DNA of 54,888 bases from Lachnospiraceae bacterium (GTDB lineage: Bacteria; Bacillota; Clostridia; Lachnospirales; Lachnospiraceae), in NCBI GenBank assembly GCA_017520425.1, contig JAFXFO010000029.1:1-54888 (forward strand), given 5' to 3'. The notes under the pieces were generated by a model. The model did no database searches. It saw nothing but the letters and a program-made list of their open reading frames with translations, and was not told the DNA's origin. This document shows, piece by piece, positions 26,792 to 34,771 of this stretch (positions within the stretch are counted from its first letter, which is position 1; the number at the start of each line of letters is the position of its first letter). The position numbers and the translations under genes were made by a program.

Positions 26792-27410
26792 TATTCTGAT
26801 ATCCCTTTTCATTTTGTTCCTACTAATCTTTCATGAATATACAAAACGATATATGCGGTTGGGCAAATGGAAGGAAGGCTTATGTGCTGCTTGGTTTATG
26901 GATATGGTATTCACTGTTTGCGGCATTGTGATGGTCTTTTGCTTTTACCACTATGATTTTGTGTCCTTTTTTACCCTTCGAAATATACTACTGATCCTGA
27001 CATATCTGCTTATCAGCCTGTTCTTCCTGCTTTTGGCTCCCTCCGGATTTCGGCTCCTTACTGTGAGAAAGCAGCTTTCCGAAGACTCTCTGCTCTGCGC
27101 AGAGTATCGCTTTAATGAGTCCCTTTGTATGGTACGCAATTTCCTGCTCTGCCTCTTGCTTTTTGTTCCCCTTTTCATGCACTTGCCCATACAAGCATCA
27201 GAATATAAAAGCTTTGTTCAAACCTGGAAAACATCAGGGCTATCGGCCGGTTTTTATTTTACGGTTTTCCTGTTGCTCTTTCCTATGACCCTCCGCCAAA
27301 CCTTTTATTGGCTGAAAAGTCTGAAACAGGAGTCCTCCCCATTGGAATTACAATTGATGAAGCATTACAGCTTACGTTTTCGTTATAGAGAACATAACTT
27401 TTTCATATAA
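26784..27410 (+). CDS. Unrecognised polytopic membrane protein
   Basis: 208 residues with about five hydrophobic helices (ILISLFILFLLIFH at the start, WFMDMVFTVCGIVMVFCFYHY, ILLILTYLLISLFFLLLAP, FLLCLLLFVPLFMHL, FYFTVFLLLFPMTL). The C-terminus is basic and cytoplasmic. The ATG at 26784 has GAGGAG seven bases upstream and overlaps the end of the preceding gene by eight bases, which ties it to the same operon. No motif or family is recognised. Confidence 0.7.
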   Translation: MNSILISLFILFLLIFHEYTKRYMRLGKWKEGLCAAWFMDMVFTVCGIVMVFCFYHYDFVSFFTLRNILLILTYLLISLFFLLLAPSGFRLLTVRKQLSEDSLLCAEYRFNESLCMVRNFLLCLLLFVPLFMHLPIQASEYKSFVQTWKTSGLSAGFYFTVFLLLFPMTLRQTFYWLKSLKQESSPLELQLMKHYSLRFRYREHNFFI

Positions 27411-27411
27411 A

Positions 27412-27503
27412 CATGCATATTTATGCGTTTATGCATACTTTTTATGCATTTATGTGCATATTTTGAATATTTCTATGTATTATTCAATTTATTTTATGCA
27501 TAT
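27412..27503. promoter_or_regulatory. ARG-box-like cluster upstream of argG
   Basis: At least five TGCATA/TATGCA half-sites in 90 bases. One 14-base unit, TGCATATTTATGCG (27414-27427), has the exact layout of an ArgR box with TGCATA in place of TGAATA. Others are TATGCATA at 27430-27437 and 27495-27502. The cluster ends eight bases before the argG -35, so ArgR-type control is inferred. It starts directly after the stop of the preceding membrane protein gene. Confidence 0.6.
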
Positions 27504-27510
27504 TTAGTAC

Positions 27511-27539
27511 TTGCATTCCAGAAAAAAATGTTGTATAGT
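27511..27539 (+). promoter_or_regulatory. Sigma-A promoter of argG and its leader RNA
   Basis: -35 TTGCAT (27511-27516), a 17-base spacer and -10 TATAGT (27534-27539). The expected transcription start is near 27545, at the first bases of the P1 stem of the structured leader, so the RNA would begin at the 5' end of the transcript. Confidence 0.65.
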
Positions 27540-27542
27540 GTA

Positions 27543-27690
27543 ACTATTCGGAGCCATGCGGCTTTAAGAAAACAGAATCGGCAAGTTTACTTACAGAGGA
27601 CTGTTTTCTTAAAGCTATATGGCGAGAAGCACACATTTACAAAAGGAAAGCCTTGTAGAGGCGGTTTTGCAAATGCGGGCTCTGAATAGT
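27543..27690 (+). ncRNA. Structured three-way-junction leader RNA, copy A (upstream of argG)
   Basis: A closing stem P1 of 13 bp pairs 27543-27555 with 27678-27690 (one G-U). P2 is a perfect 15-bp stem, 27561-27575 with 27601-27615, with a 25-base loop. P3 pairs 27634-27644 with 27665-27675 (one mismatch). The joining sequences GAGCCAtGC, CTATaTGGCG and CACAC recur in copy B at 29951. GCCA next to P1 can also pair with TGGC (27620-27623), giving an alternative fold. No T-run follows, so it is not a simple terminator. argG starts 50 bases downstream. I could not match it to a known riboswitch class. Confidence 0.7.
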
Positions 27691-27739
27691 CACAAAAACT
27701 TAATCTGAGATTTTATTCGAAAGGCAAGGTATTATTTTT

Positions 27740-28957
27740 ATGAAAGAAAAAGTTATTTTAGCGTACTCAGGTGGTCTTGATACTACCGCTATTATTCCTT
27801 GGTTAAAGGAAAACTTTGATTACGAAGTAGTTTGTGTTTGTATCGACTGCGGACAGGCAGAAGAATTAGACGGTCTGGACGAAAGAGCTAAGTTCTGTGG
27901 TGCAGAGAAATTATACATATTAGATGTAATCGACGAATTCTGCGACGAATACGTATCTCCCTGCGTACAGGCAAATGCTATTTATGAAAACAAGTACTTA
28001 CTTGGTACTTCCATGGCTCGTCCTTTGATTGCTAAGAAGCTGGTTGAAATCGCTCGTAAGGAAGGTGCTGTTGCAATCTGCCACGGTGCTACCGGTAAGG
28101 GCAACGACCAGATTCGTTTCGAACTTGGTATCAAGGCTCTTGCTCCCGATATCAAGATTATTGCAGCTTGGAGAAATGACAAGTGGACCATGGATTCCCG
28201 TGAATCTGAAATCGAATACTGCAAGGCTCATGGAATCGACCTTCCTTTCTCTGCAGATACCTCTTACAGCCGTGACCGTAACTTATGGCATATCAGCCAT
28301 GAAGGTCTTGAACTGGAAGATCCTGCAAACGAACCTAACTTCGACCATTTATTAGTTCTTGGTGTTACTCCCGAGAAGGCACCTAACGAAGGTGAATATG
28401 TAACCATGACCTTTGAAAAGGGTGTTCCTACTTCCGTAAACGGCAAGACTATGAAGTACTCTGATATCGTTCGTACCTTAAACGAATTAGGCGGCAAGCA
28501 TGGTATCGGTATTGTTGATATCGTTGAGAACCGTGTAGTTGGTATGAAGTCCCGTGGTGTATATGAGACTCCCGGCGGTACCATCCTGATGGAAGCCCAT
28601 CAGCAGTTAGAGGAATTAATCCTTGACCGTGACACTTATACCTTAAAGAAGGAAATGGGCAACAAGTTTGCTGATTTAGTATATGAAGGAAAGTGGTTTA
28701 CTCCTAAGCGTGAAGCAATTCAGGCATTTATCGAGAAGACCCAGGAATATGTAACCGGTGAAGTTAAATTCAAGCTTTACAAGGGTAACATCATCAAGGC
28801 AGGTACTACTTCTCCTTACTCTCTGTACAATGAAAGCATTGCATCCTTCACCACCGGTGATTTGTATGACCACCATGATGCAGAAGGTTTCATCAACCTC
28901 TTCGGTTTATCATGTAAGGTTCGTGCAATGAAGATGCAGGAAGCTGAGAACAAGTAA
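27740..28957 (+). CDS. argG: Argininosuccinate synthase
   Basis: A 405-residue ligase that joins citrulline and aspartate with ATP hydrolysis to AMP. The pyrophosphatase loop is [16 protein letters not shown] at the N-terminus, [17 protein letters not shown] follows near residue 118, and [14 protein letters not shown] near 175. The gene uses a visibly narrower codon set than its neighbours, suggesting strong expression. It is separated from the argC operon by the divergent two-component operon, but has its own ARG-box-like region. argH is not in the window. A DUF1294 gene follows after two bases. Confidence 0.97.
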   Translation: MKEKVILAYSGGLDTTAIIPWLKENFDYEVVCVCIDCGQAEELDGLDERAKFCGAEKLYILDVIDEFCDEYVSPCVQANAIYENKYLLGTSMARPLIAKKLVEIARKEGAVAICHGATGKGNDQIRFELGIKALAPDIKIIAAWRNDKWTMDSRESEIEYCKAHGIDLPFSADTSYSRDRNLWHISHEGLELEDPANEPNFDHLLVLGVTPEKAPNEGEYVTMTFEKGVPTSVNGKTMKYSDIVRTLNELGGKHGIGIVDIVENRVVGMKSRGVYETPGGTILMEAHQQLEELILDRDTYTLKKEMGNKFADLVYEGKWFTPKREAIQAFIEKTQEYVTGEVKFKLYKGNIIKAGTTSPYSLYNESIASFTTGDLYDHHDAEGFINLFGLSCKVRAMKMQEAENK

Positions 28958-28959
28958 GA

Positions 28960-29232
28960 ATGGAACCCATCGTATTTGTTCTGATTGCCTACTTTGTATT
29001 TATGAATATTGCAGGCTATGCCTCCATGGGCTTGGATAAAGTAAAAGCCAAGCGGCATGCATGGCGCATACCGGAAGCTACCCTGTTTTCCATCGCCATC
29101 TTAGGCGGTAGTGTGGGCTCCATATTCGGAATGTTTCATTTCCGCCACAAAACCAAGCATTGGTACTTTGTAGCCGGCCTGCCCATCATATTCTTTATAC
29201 AGCTGGCAATTGCAATTTATTTGACTTCGTAA
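28960..29232 (+). CDS. DUF1294 membrane protein
   Basis: 90 residues with about three hydrophobic segments. The conserved signature MGLDKVKAKRHAWRIPEATL and ILGGSVGSIFGMFHFRHKTKH identifies the DUF1294 family, small inner-membrane proteins of unknown function. The start lies two bases after the argG stop and it lacks a strong ribosome binding site, so it is likely translated by coupling. A strong terminator follows. Confidence 0.88.
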   Translation: MEPIVFVLIAYFVFMNIAGYASMGLDKVKAKRHAWRIPEATLFSIAILGGSVGSIFGMFHFRHKTKHWYFVAGLPIIFFIQLAIAIYLTS

Positions 29233-29238
29233 TAATGA

Positions 29239-29276
29239 AGACCCTCTATCAGTTCTGATAGGGGGTCTGTTTATTT
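29239..29276 (+). terminator. Rho-independent terminator after argG-DUF1294
   Basis: A 14-bp stem (AGACCCTCTATCAG / CTGATAGGGGGTCT, one G-U) with a very short loop, followed by a T-rich stretch. It ends the argG transcript. Confidence 0.9.
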
Positions 29277-29367
29277 CTTTGAAATCTGCTTTCCGGATAC
29301 ATGATTCAAGTACCCATTGCGTATACTGATATCTATAAAATATGCGTTTTGAAAGGGAATCCTATCC

Positions 29368-29895
29368 ATGTCTGACTTCCAACCCATTTCCAAATACTCA
29401 AAAAAAACATTAGAAGGTATTTCCTTCCTGACAGCTTCCCTCTTAGGAACACTCTCTCATTTTGTTTACGAGTGGAGTGACGATAACTTTTTCGTAGGTT
29501 TGTTTTTTCCGGTAAATGAATCCACCTGGGAACATCTGAAGTTGGTATTTCTACCGATTCTGATAGTATCTGTATCAGAATTTTTTATTGGCAGAATACA
29601 ACGTGAAGACTTCCCCTGTATTAAGCTTCGCTCCGCACTCTTGGGCATGCTGGTCATCGTGGTGCTGTTCTACACCTATACCGGTGTGCTGGGGACGGTA
29701 ATTGACTGGCTGAATATCGTTATTTATTTTATTGGTATGAGTGCTGCCTATCTTTACAGCTATCGCAAGTTAAATTTGGAGAAACTTTTACATTGCAATC
29801 CCCGGCTAAGCCTTCTGCTTACCTTTACACTCCTCATTCTATTTATGCTTTTCACTGTATATCCGCCTTCTCTTGGTTTGTTCCGGGCTCCTTAA
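29368..29895 (+). CDS. DUF6512-like membrane protein
   Basis: 175 residues with about five hydrophobic helices. The segment PVNESTWEHLKLVFLPIL is the hallmark I associate with DUF6512 and related small membrane proteins of Clostridia. SHFVYEWSDDNFFVGLFF precedes it. AAAGGGA lies ten bases before the ATG. It stands alone between the argG terminator and the copy B leader RNA. Function is unknown; the family name is given from memory of its signature. Confidence 0.7.
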   Translation: MSDFQPISKYSKKTLEGISFLTASLLGTLSHFVYEWSDDNFFVGLFFPVNESTWEHLKLVFLPILIVSVSEFFIGRIQREDFPCIKLRSALLGMLVIVVLFYTYTGVLGTVIDWLNIVIYFIGMSAAYLYSYRKLNLEKLLHCNPRLSLLLTFTLLILFMLFTVYPPSLGLFRAP

Positions 29896-29910
29896 TGAGA
29901 GGATTCTCTC

Positions 29911-29939
29911 TTTACACTTAAGACAAAGCGTTCTATAAT
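29911..29939 (+). promoter_or_regulatory. Sigma-A promoter of leader RNA copy B and the LytTR gene
   Basis: -35 TTTACA (29911-29916), a 17-base spacer and a perfect -10 TATAAT (29934-29939). The predicted start near 29946 lies about five bases before P1 of the structured RNA, the same geometry as at argG. Confidence 0.65.
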
Positions 29940-29950
29940 ATGTATAACCG

Positions 29951-30079
29951 TTCAGAGCCAAGCAGTTTCATCAGAACATACGAGAAATGCTTGCATTTCA
30001 GAGTATGTTTTTGTATGAAACTATTTGGCGTATACGTCACACCGAGGAAATACGAAGTATTTTCGAGGTTGGCTCTGAA
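29951..30079 (+). ncRNA. Structured three-way-junction leader RNA, copy B (upstream of a LytTR regulator)
   Basis: P1 is 9 bp (29951-29959 with 30071-30079). P2 begins with 8 bp (29964-29971 with 30015-30022), continues as AACATAC/GTATGTT (29975-29981 with 30003-30009) and ends in an apical AAATG/CATTT stem. P3 pairs 30041-30053 with 30057-30069 with a 2x2 internal loop. Junction sequences GAGCCAaGC, CTATtTGGCG and CACAC match copy A, while stem sequences differ and still pair, which is covariation between two copies. GCCA (29957-29960) can also pair with TGGC (30026-30029). The LytTR gene starts 43 bases downstream. Confidence 0.7.
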
Positions 30080-30121
30080 GAGACAATAATTTTATCAGGA
30101 TACCTACAAAGGAGAACTGTC

Positions 30122-30808
30122 ATGCACGTAGCTGTTTGTGATGATAATATAGCTGACCGCAAGCAAATGGAACGTTTATTGGGAAGAGAATCGGACCGTC
30201 GTGCCAAGCTGACCGAGGGCCTATATATCGATTCCTACGGCAATGAAAATGCCCTTCTTCGCAGTCCCATGCAATACGATATTTTCTATATAGACATGTG
30301 TAAAAGTGAAGGCATCACCGGCACCCAGGTGGCGAAAAAGCTATGTGACATCGGTGTGCAGGTACCCATATTTATGTGCTGTTCGGACTTGGATTATCGC
30401 GCGGAAAGCTTTCCGAAAAATGTATTTTTCCTGGACAAGCCTATCAAGGTGGACCATCTGACTGCTTCTTTGGACCAAGCCTATGAATGGAAGCTAAGTG
30501 CCGTTCCCCGCATCGAATTGCGTGATGATACAGACACCTATTACATAACCGCAGAGGATATCCTATATTCTATCGGCGCAGGCAAACATTCCAAAGTACA
30601 TCTGCAGGACGGCCGTATCATTCAAGTCACCTCCGGAATTGAAAATCTATATAGCCAGTGGATGCATCATAAGGTCTTTCTGCTATTGTCCGGCAATATA
30701 ATCATCAACCAGGCACATGTGGCACGTACCGGTTTCTTATCCGTGACCATGAAAGACGGCAAACGCTTTGTTACTACGCCTGCCGTCACGAAATCCATAC
30801 AACCCTAG
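30122..30808 (+). CDS. Orphan LytTR-family response regulator
   Basis: 228 residues starting at an ATG seven bases after AAAGGAG. The receiver domain keeps VAVCDDNIADRKQ, the likely phosphoacceptor in DIFYIDMCKSEG and the lysine in FFLDKPIKVD, though the strand carrying the usual Ser/Thr (FMCCSD) is atypical. The LytTR domain occupies about 130-225 (YYITAEDILYSIGAGKHSKVHL, then IIINQAHVA). No histidine kinase is adjacent, so it is an orphan. It sits behind structured RNA copy B and upstream of a DUF5721 gene. Confidence 0.88.
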   Translation: MHVAVCDDNIADRKQMERLLGRESDRRAKLTEGLYIDSYGNENALLRSPMQYDIFYIDMCKSEGITGTQVAKKLCDIGVQVPIFMCCSDLDYRAESFPKNVFFLDKPIKVDHLTASLDQAYEWKLSAVPRIELRDDTDTYYITAEDILYSIGAGKHSKVHLQDGRIIQVTSGIENLYSQWMHHKVFLLLSGNIIINQAHVARTGFLSVTMKDGKRFVTTPAVTKSIQP

Positions 30809-30831
30809 TACTATTCAGAAAGGATATTCCT

Positions 30832-31335
30832 ATGCTGGCATTTAAAATTCTCTCTACCAAAAATTTTATGAATCATCTTTTGGTAGCTGATACATTTGAC
30901 AACTTCCTCATGGCCGAAGCTATGATTTCCACCGCCAATACCTATCAGATTGACGGGCATATCAATAAAGAGTTTTTCACTTCCGACAACTTGGATGAAA
31001 TCCCTTCCATGCCTTATGATTTTAGCGAATGGAAGGATATGAAGCCGCTCTGCTTCAACTTAATTAAAGGCAAGCGGACTCCCCTCTTTTTCAAATTTGT
31101 CCTTCATCTGAAACAGGAATCCGTAGGCAAATTACTGGCTGCCGGTAATTGCAATATACCCGCAGAACAAATAAAGGCCCTTGTACTCACCATCAAGTAT
31201 GACGGCAGCCAAGTGGTATTGACCACAGGTAGCGCCTTCCACACCTTCGTTATGAGTAAAGAGCCTGATAATATTTGGGACAAGGCCCTGCAACAGTTCC
31301 TTGCCCGCAAAAATATAGATTATGAAATTCTTTAA
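30832..31335 (+). CDS. DUF5721 family protein
   Basis: 167 residues, soluble and without membrane segments. The start LAFKILSTKNFMNHLLVADTFDNFLMAEA and the segment CFNLIKGKRTPLFFKFVLHL resemble the DUF5721 family of Clostridia. The function is unknown. It begins 23 bases after the LytTR regulator with AAAGGATATT upstream, so it shares the transcript. It ends four bases before the convergent LTA-synthase-like gene with no obvious terminator between them. Confidence 0.75.
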   Translation: MLAFKILSTKNFMNHLLVADTFDNFLMAEAMISTANTYQIDGHINKEFFTSDNLDEIPSMPYDFSEWKDMKPLCFNLIKGKRTPLFFKFVLHLKQESVGKLLAAGNCNIPAEQIKALVLTIKYDGSQVVLTTGSAFHTFVMSKEPDNIWDKALQQFLARKNIDYEIL

Positions 31336-31338
31336 CCA

Positions 31339-33414
31339 TTACGGATTTATCAGACAATCCGCTATAATTTGATAATAATTCTCTTGCAGGATATAAGCGC
31401 TGAAGGAATATCGGCGCTTTACTTCTGCCTGCATATATTCCATATACATATCCTGCTGTTCCGGTGTCAACTCTCTCTTCCAGGTAGTAGTCTTGGCTTT
31501 CTTGTCATAATATACCGTATCTGTCACAAAGCTACGGTTATTAAAGATAACCACACCTTCCTCCTCTGAGAAAATATCCCTGCCGGCATACATTCTGGAG
31601 TCAAATTCAAATCCGAACAAATTCAATAAAGTAGGTAAAATATCGATGGAACAGCACGCTTTATCCACTATGATGGGCTCTTCTATGCCCACATTCCACA
31701 GAATCAGGCTGTTACGGAACTTGTCCATATCCTGTGACAAATCCTTACCCGCAAGCTCCTCATACTCCTCCTCTGTCATACCATATGGGTAGTGGTCCGC
31801 ACTAAGACAAATCACCGTATTTTCCAACTTTCCTGCCGCCTCCAACTGTTCTATCAGATACTGCAGTGCCTTATCCAGCTCAATATGGCAGGCATAATAG
31901 GCTCTGGCATTCTCTGACATATCCAGATGCTTCACCGCATCCTTATTTCTGGAAGACATACTGTTACCGGAAAAGCTGTAATACATATGCCCGGAAACTG
32001 TCATATAGTATATATGAAAACGATCCATGTTAATGTACTCAGGTATACTTCCAACCATCATCTCATAGTCGGAAGCCGGCCATCTGCCCGGATTCTCCAT
32101 GGGGAAAATATATTGTCCGTATTCTGCCTCCGAGCATTCACCCAGCTTAGCTGCTTTAAATATGTATCCCAGATTCGGATGTGTAATATAGCGGTCGTAA
32201 TAAGACATGGTATTGTTGTGATATGCATAGCTGGTCACACCCTCTTTTTCAAAGAAGCGGGGCAAGCTAAAGGCCATATTATTGGAACCGCTCTTACGCA
32301 TGCTAAACTGTCCGTCCGGTATCAATCCGGTACAATTCACATATTCACCGTCACTGGTACTGGTCTGCCACAGGGGCACATAATAATTGTTAAATACAAA
32401 GCCCGAATTCACCAGCTTATACAGCGTAGGTGTCAGCTCCGGATGAATGGCATAGGTTGAAAAACCTTCCGCTGTCAGATATATCAAGTTATACCCTTCA
32501 AACATTCCCGTATAGGCATTGGTCTTCGTGGGCTGCATGGTGGTAATATACTCCGCCAACCATTTGGTCTGCTTATTGCTTTGAGAAGCCTGCACCAGTT
32601 TATCCACATTCAACTCAAAAACCTGAGGCGCCGGTGTGGGTGTAGGTGTGGCATCCGGTTCTGTCACTTCCGTATCATTTTCTGCTGCTGGAGTTGGTGT
32701 AGGAGTAAATACCAGCCCCGGCATGGGTGTTGTTATAGCCGGCAATTCTGCATCCTCCTCCATACCGGCTGCGGAACCGCCGCCAAACAAAGACTCTATC
32801 TCAAAGAACAAATCTCTTTGCGCCAGTGTAATAACTCCCATCTTTTCTGCCACCATATCCGGTGCATAAAACTCTGAATAAACTTCATAATACTCTGCCT
32901 TTGTATATTTTCCCACTCCGAAAACCACATAGAACAACAAAAGGGATACACCGAATCCAAAGCAGATTCTTATCTTTTGAAGGCTGTTGGTATTCTTAAA
33001 GTTTACCTTCTTCTTTCGAATCAACACATAGCTCACCACAAGGGGCAATGCCAGCAATGCCAGAATCGGCAAGGCTTTTAGGATACCCATACCGGCTTCC
33101 CGATAATAATTGGTCAACGCATCCTGCCCTCCTACCAACGCTGCCCTTACCTGCAAAGGCTGACGGAATACGGTATAATATACGGTTTGTACCAAAAACA
33201 ATATGTAGTCAGCAATCAAAAAACACCAAAACAGTATTTTTTGTTGCTTCTTTTTAAATAGGCAGACAACCAATGTCTGAAGGGTCGCAATGACAGCAAT
33301 CAACGCGATGGGTAACAAGGGACTGATTCCCTTCAGTCCATAGCACCCAAAATGGTAAAATAACTCCATTGCAATTAAAGAAATTCCATAAATTAACCAA
33401 ATGCTCATATTCAT
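31339..33414 (-). CDS. LTA-synthase-family membrane sulfatase
   Basis: 691 residues. About five N-terminal membrane helices (residues 1-170) are followed by a Thr-Pro-rich linker (TPTPTP occurs twice at about 235-265) and an extracellular alkaline-phosphatase-fold sulfatase domain. The metal and catalytic residues of LtaS-type enzymes are visible: Glu in LIYLTAEGFS, the nucleophilic Thr in WQTSTSDGEY, and the Asp-His pair in LSADHYPYG. It is predicted to transfer phosphoglycerol or a similar group to a surface polymer. Direct identity with LtaS is not assured; phosphoethanolamine or phosphoglycerol transferases share this layout. It starts 12 bases after spoVAE. Confidence 0.88.
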   Translation of the reverse strand: MNMSIWLIYGISLIAMELFYHFGCYGLKGISPLLPIALIAVIATLQTLVVCLFKKKQQKILFWCFLIADYILFLVQTVYYTVFRQPLQVRAALVGGQDALTNYYREAGMGILKALPILALLALPLVVSYVLIRKKKVNFKNTNSLQKIRICFGFGVSLLLFYVVFGVGKYTKAEYYEVYSEFYAPDMVAEKMGVITLAQRDLFFEIESLFGGGSAAGMEEDAELPAITTPMPGLVFTPTPTPAAENDTEVTEPDATPTPTPAPQVFELNVDKLVQASQSNKQTKWLAEYITTMQPTKTNAYTGMFEGYNLIYLTAEGFSTYAIHPELTPTLYKLVNSGFVFNNYYVPLWQTSTSDGEYVNCTGLIPDGQFSMRKSGSNNMAFSLPRFFEKEGVTSYAYHNNTMSYYDRYITHPNLGYIFKAAKLGECSEAEYGQYIFPMENPGRWPASDYEMMVGSIPEYINMDRFHIYYMTVSGHMYYSFSGNSMSSRNKDAVKHLDMSENARAYYACHIELDKALQYLIEQLEAAGKLENTVICLSADHYPYGMTEEEYEELAGKDLSQDMDKFRNSLILWNVGIEEPIIVDKACCSIDILPTLLNLFGFEFDSRMYAGRDIFSEEEGVVIFNNRSFVTDTVYYDKKAKTTTWKRELTPEQQDMYMEYMQAEVKRRYSFSAYILQENYYQIIADCLINP

Positions 33415-33425
33415 CCCTTGTTTCT

Positions 33426-33782
33426 TTATCTTTTCATCTTTGGCTTAAACAGCAGACTGGCTATATATCCAAAAATTAAAGCACTTGCAGTTCCCGCCGC
33501 ACCTGCCTTTAATCCGCCGGTAAACAAGCCCAAAATCCCCTGTTCTTCCACTGCTTCTTTTACTCCCTCCATCAGCACATGTCCGAAACCCAACAAGGGC
33601 ACACTTGCACCTGCTCCCGCAAACTCCTGGAAAGGAGAAAAAAGGCCAAAGAAATTTAATACTGCTCCACTTACTACCAAAAGTACCATAATGCGTCCCG
33701 GCAACAGCTTGGTCTTTTCCATCAAAATCTGTACCAAAGCACAAACCGCTCCCCCGACCAAAAATGCTATGACATAATTCAT
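33426..33782 (-). CDS. spoVAE: Stage V sporulation protein AE (SpoVAE/SpoVAEb)
   Basis: 118 residues, hydrophobic throughout. MNYVIAFLVGGAVCALVQIL, PGRIMVLLVVSGAVL, ASVPLLGFGHVLMEGV and GILGLFTGGLKAGAAGTASALIFGY are family hallmarks. SpoVA proteins form the channel that moves dipicolinic acid into and out of spores. AGGAG lies directly upstream. spoVAD is about 1.7 kb away on the same strand, separated by three unrelated genes, and spoVAC is not present here. Confidence 0.9.
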   Translation of the reverse strand: MNYVIAFLVGGAVCALVQILMEKTKLLPGRIMVLLVVSGAVLNFFGLFSPFQEFAGAGASVPLLGFGHVLMEGVKEAVEEQGILGLFTGGLKAGAAGTASALIFGYIASLLFKPKMKR

Positions 33783-33844
33783 CTCCTGTCACTCCTTCTA
33801 AAAGATTTACTCTTAGTATTGCTCCGACAGGAAAATAATATGTA

Positions 33845-34759
33845 CTAAGCTTTCTTTTTTTCAAACCATTCTTTTGGTAACTGCACCAAAATCACTGCTG
33901 CAAACACAATCACACAGCCTGCAACCTGTCGCAGAGTCATGGTCTGATCCACCTTTAAAAAACCAATTTGGAAAGCAATCACACCGGTAATGGTGGCTAC
34001 CACTGACTCCAAACTCATCAGCAATGCCGCTACCGTAGGATTCACACCGTTCTGCCCTACTATCTGTAAAGTATATGCTACTCCGCAGGACATAACACCT
34101 GCATATAGAAGAGTACTGATACCACTGGTTATCTGGCTCCATGCAGGCTCTCCCCATATAAAGGCACATATCATACAAATCACACCGCAAACGGTAAACT
34201 GTATCAGGGAAATCACCACGCCGTCCGTCTTGGGTGAAAAATGGTCTATTATCATAATATGCGCCGTAAAGAAGATTGCACAGATAAAAACCAGAACATC
34301 TCCAATATTCACGGAAAAGCTTTCATTGATACATAGTAAGTACATACCCACTGCCGCCATTCCAGCTGCCACCCAGACAATCCGGGAAACCTTGCGTCGA
34401 AACAATATCCCCGCAATGGGTACAAAAATAATATACAATGTGGTGATAAAACCGGCTTTTCCAACCGAGGTATACAAAATACCAAATTGCTGAACGGTGC
34501 TGGCCGCCGTCAATGCCGCACCACAGCAAATTCCGGCTGTCAGGGTAATCTTCCAATCCAAATCACGAAGTTTCTTACCGGTCACACGATTTCGTACCAA
34601 CACAAAAACCAACAATGAAAATGCACCAATCAGGGCTCTTGCACCATTAAAGGTGAAGGGGTCCATATATTCCATCCCTTTGCTTTGAAACACAAAGGCA
34701 AGCCCCCAGATACAGGCTGCTAAAAATAACAAAAAACTGTTTCTTGTAGCTTTATTCAT
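33845..34759 (-). CDS. EamA-family DMT transporter
   Basis: 304 residues with ten hydrophobic helices in two EamA repeats (first repeat starting LLFLAACIWGLAFVFQSKGMEY; second with IGDVLVFICAIFFTAHIMIID and ending GCVIVFAAVILVQL). It is predicted to export a metabolite or drug across the membrane. GAGGTAG precedes the ATG. The gene begins 12 bases after RidA and probably shares its promoter. The substrate is not predictable. Confidence 0.9.
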   Translation of the reverse strand: MNKATRNSFLLFLAACIWGLAFVFQSKGMEYMDPFTFNGARALIGAFSLLVFVLVRNRVTGKKLRDLDWKITLTAGICCGAALTAASTVQQFGILYTSVGKAGFITTLYIIFVPIAGILFRRKVSRIVWVAAGMAAVGMYLLCINESFSVNIGDVLVFICAIFFTAHIMIIDHFSPKTDGVVISLIQFTVCGVICMICAFIWGEPAWSQITSGISTLLYAGVMSCGVAYTLQIVGQNGVNPTVAALLMSLESVVATITGVIAFQIGFLKVDQTMTLRQVAGCVIVFAAVILVQLPKEWFEKKKA

Positions 34760-34771
34760 TATGAACTACCT

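Noticed and set aside
27543-27739. T-box leader upstream of argG
   Set aside because: The structured leader lacks the conserved T-box bulge sequence and any terminator, so it is treated as a different RNA.
29987-30121. Longer start for the LytTR regulator
   Set aside because: The extension would be read through the structured RNA. The ATG at 30122 has AAAGGAG and begins at the receiver domain.
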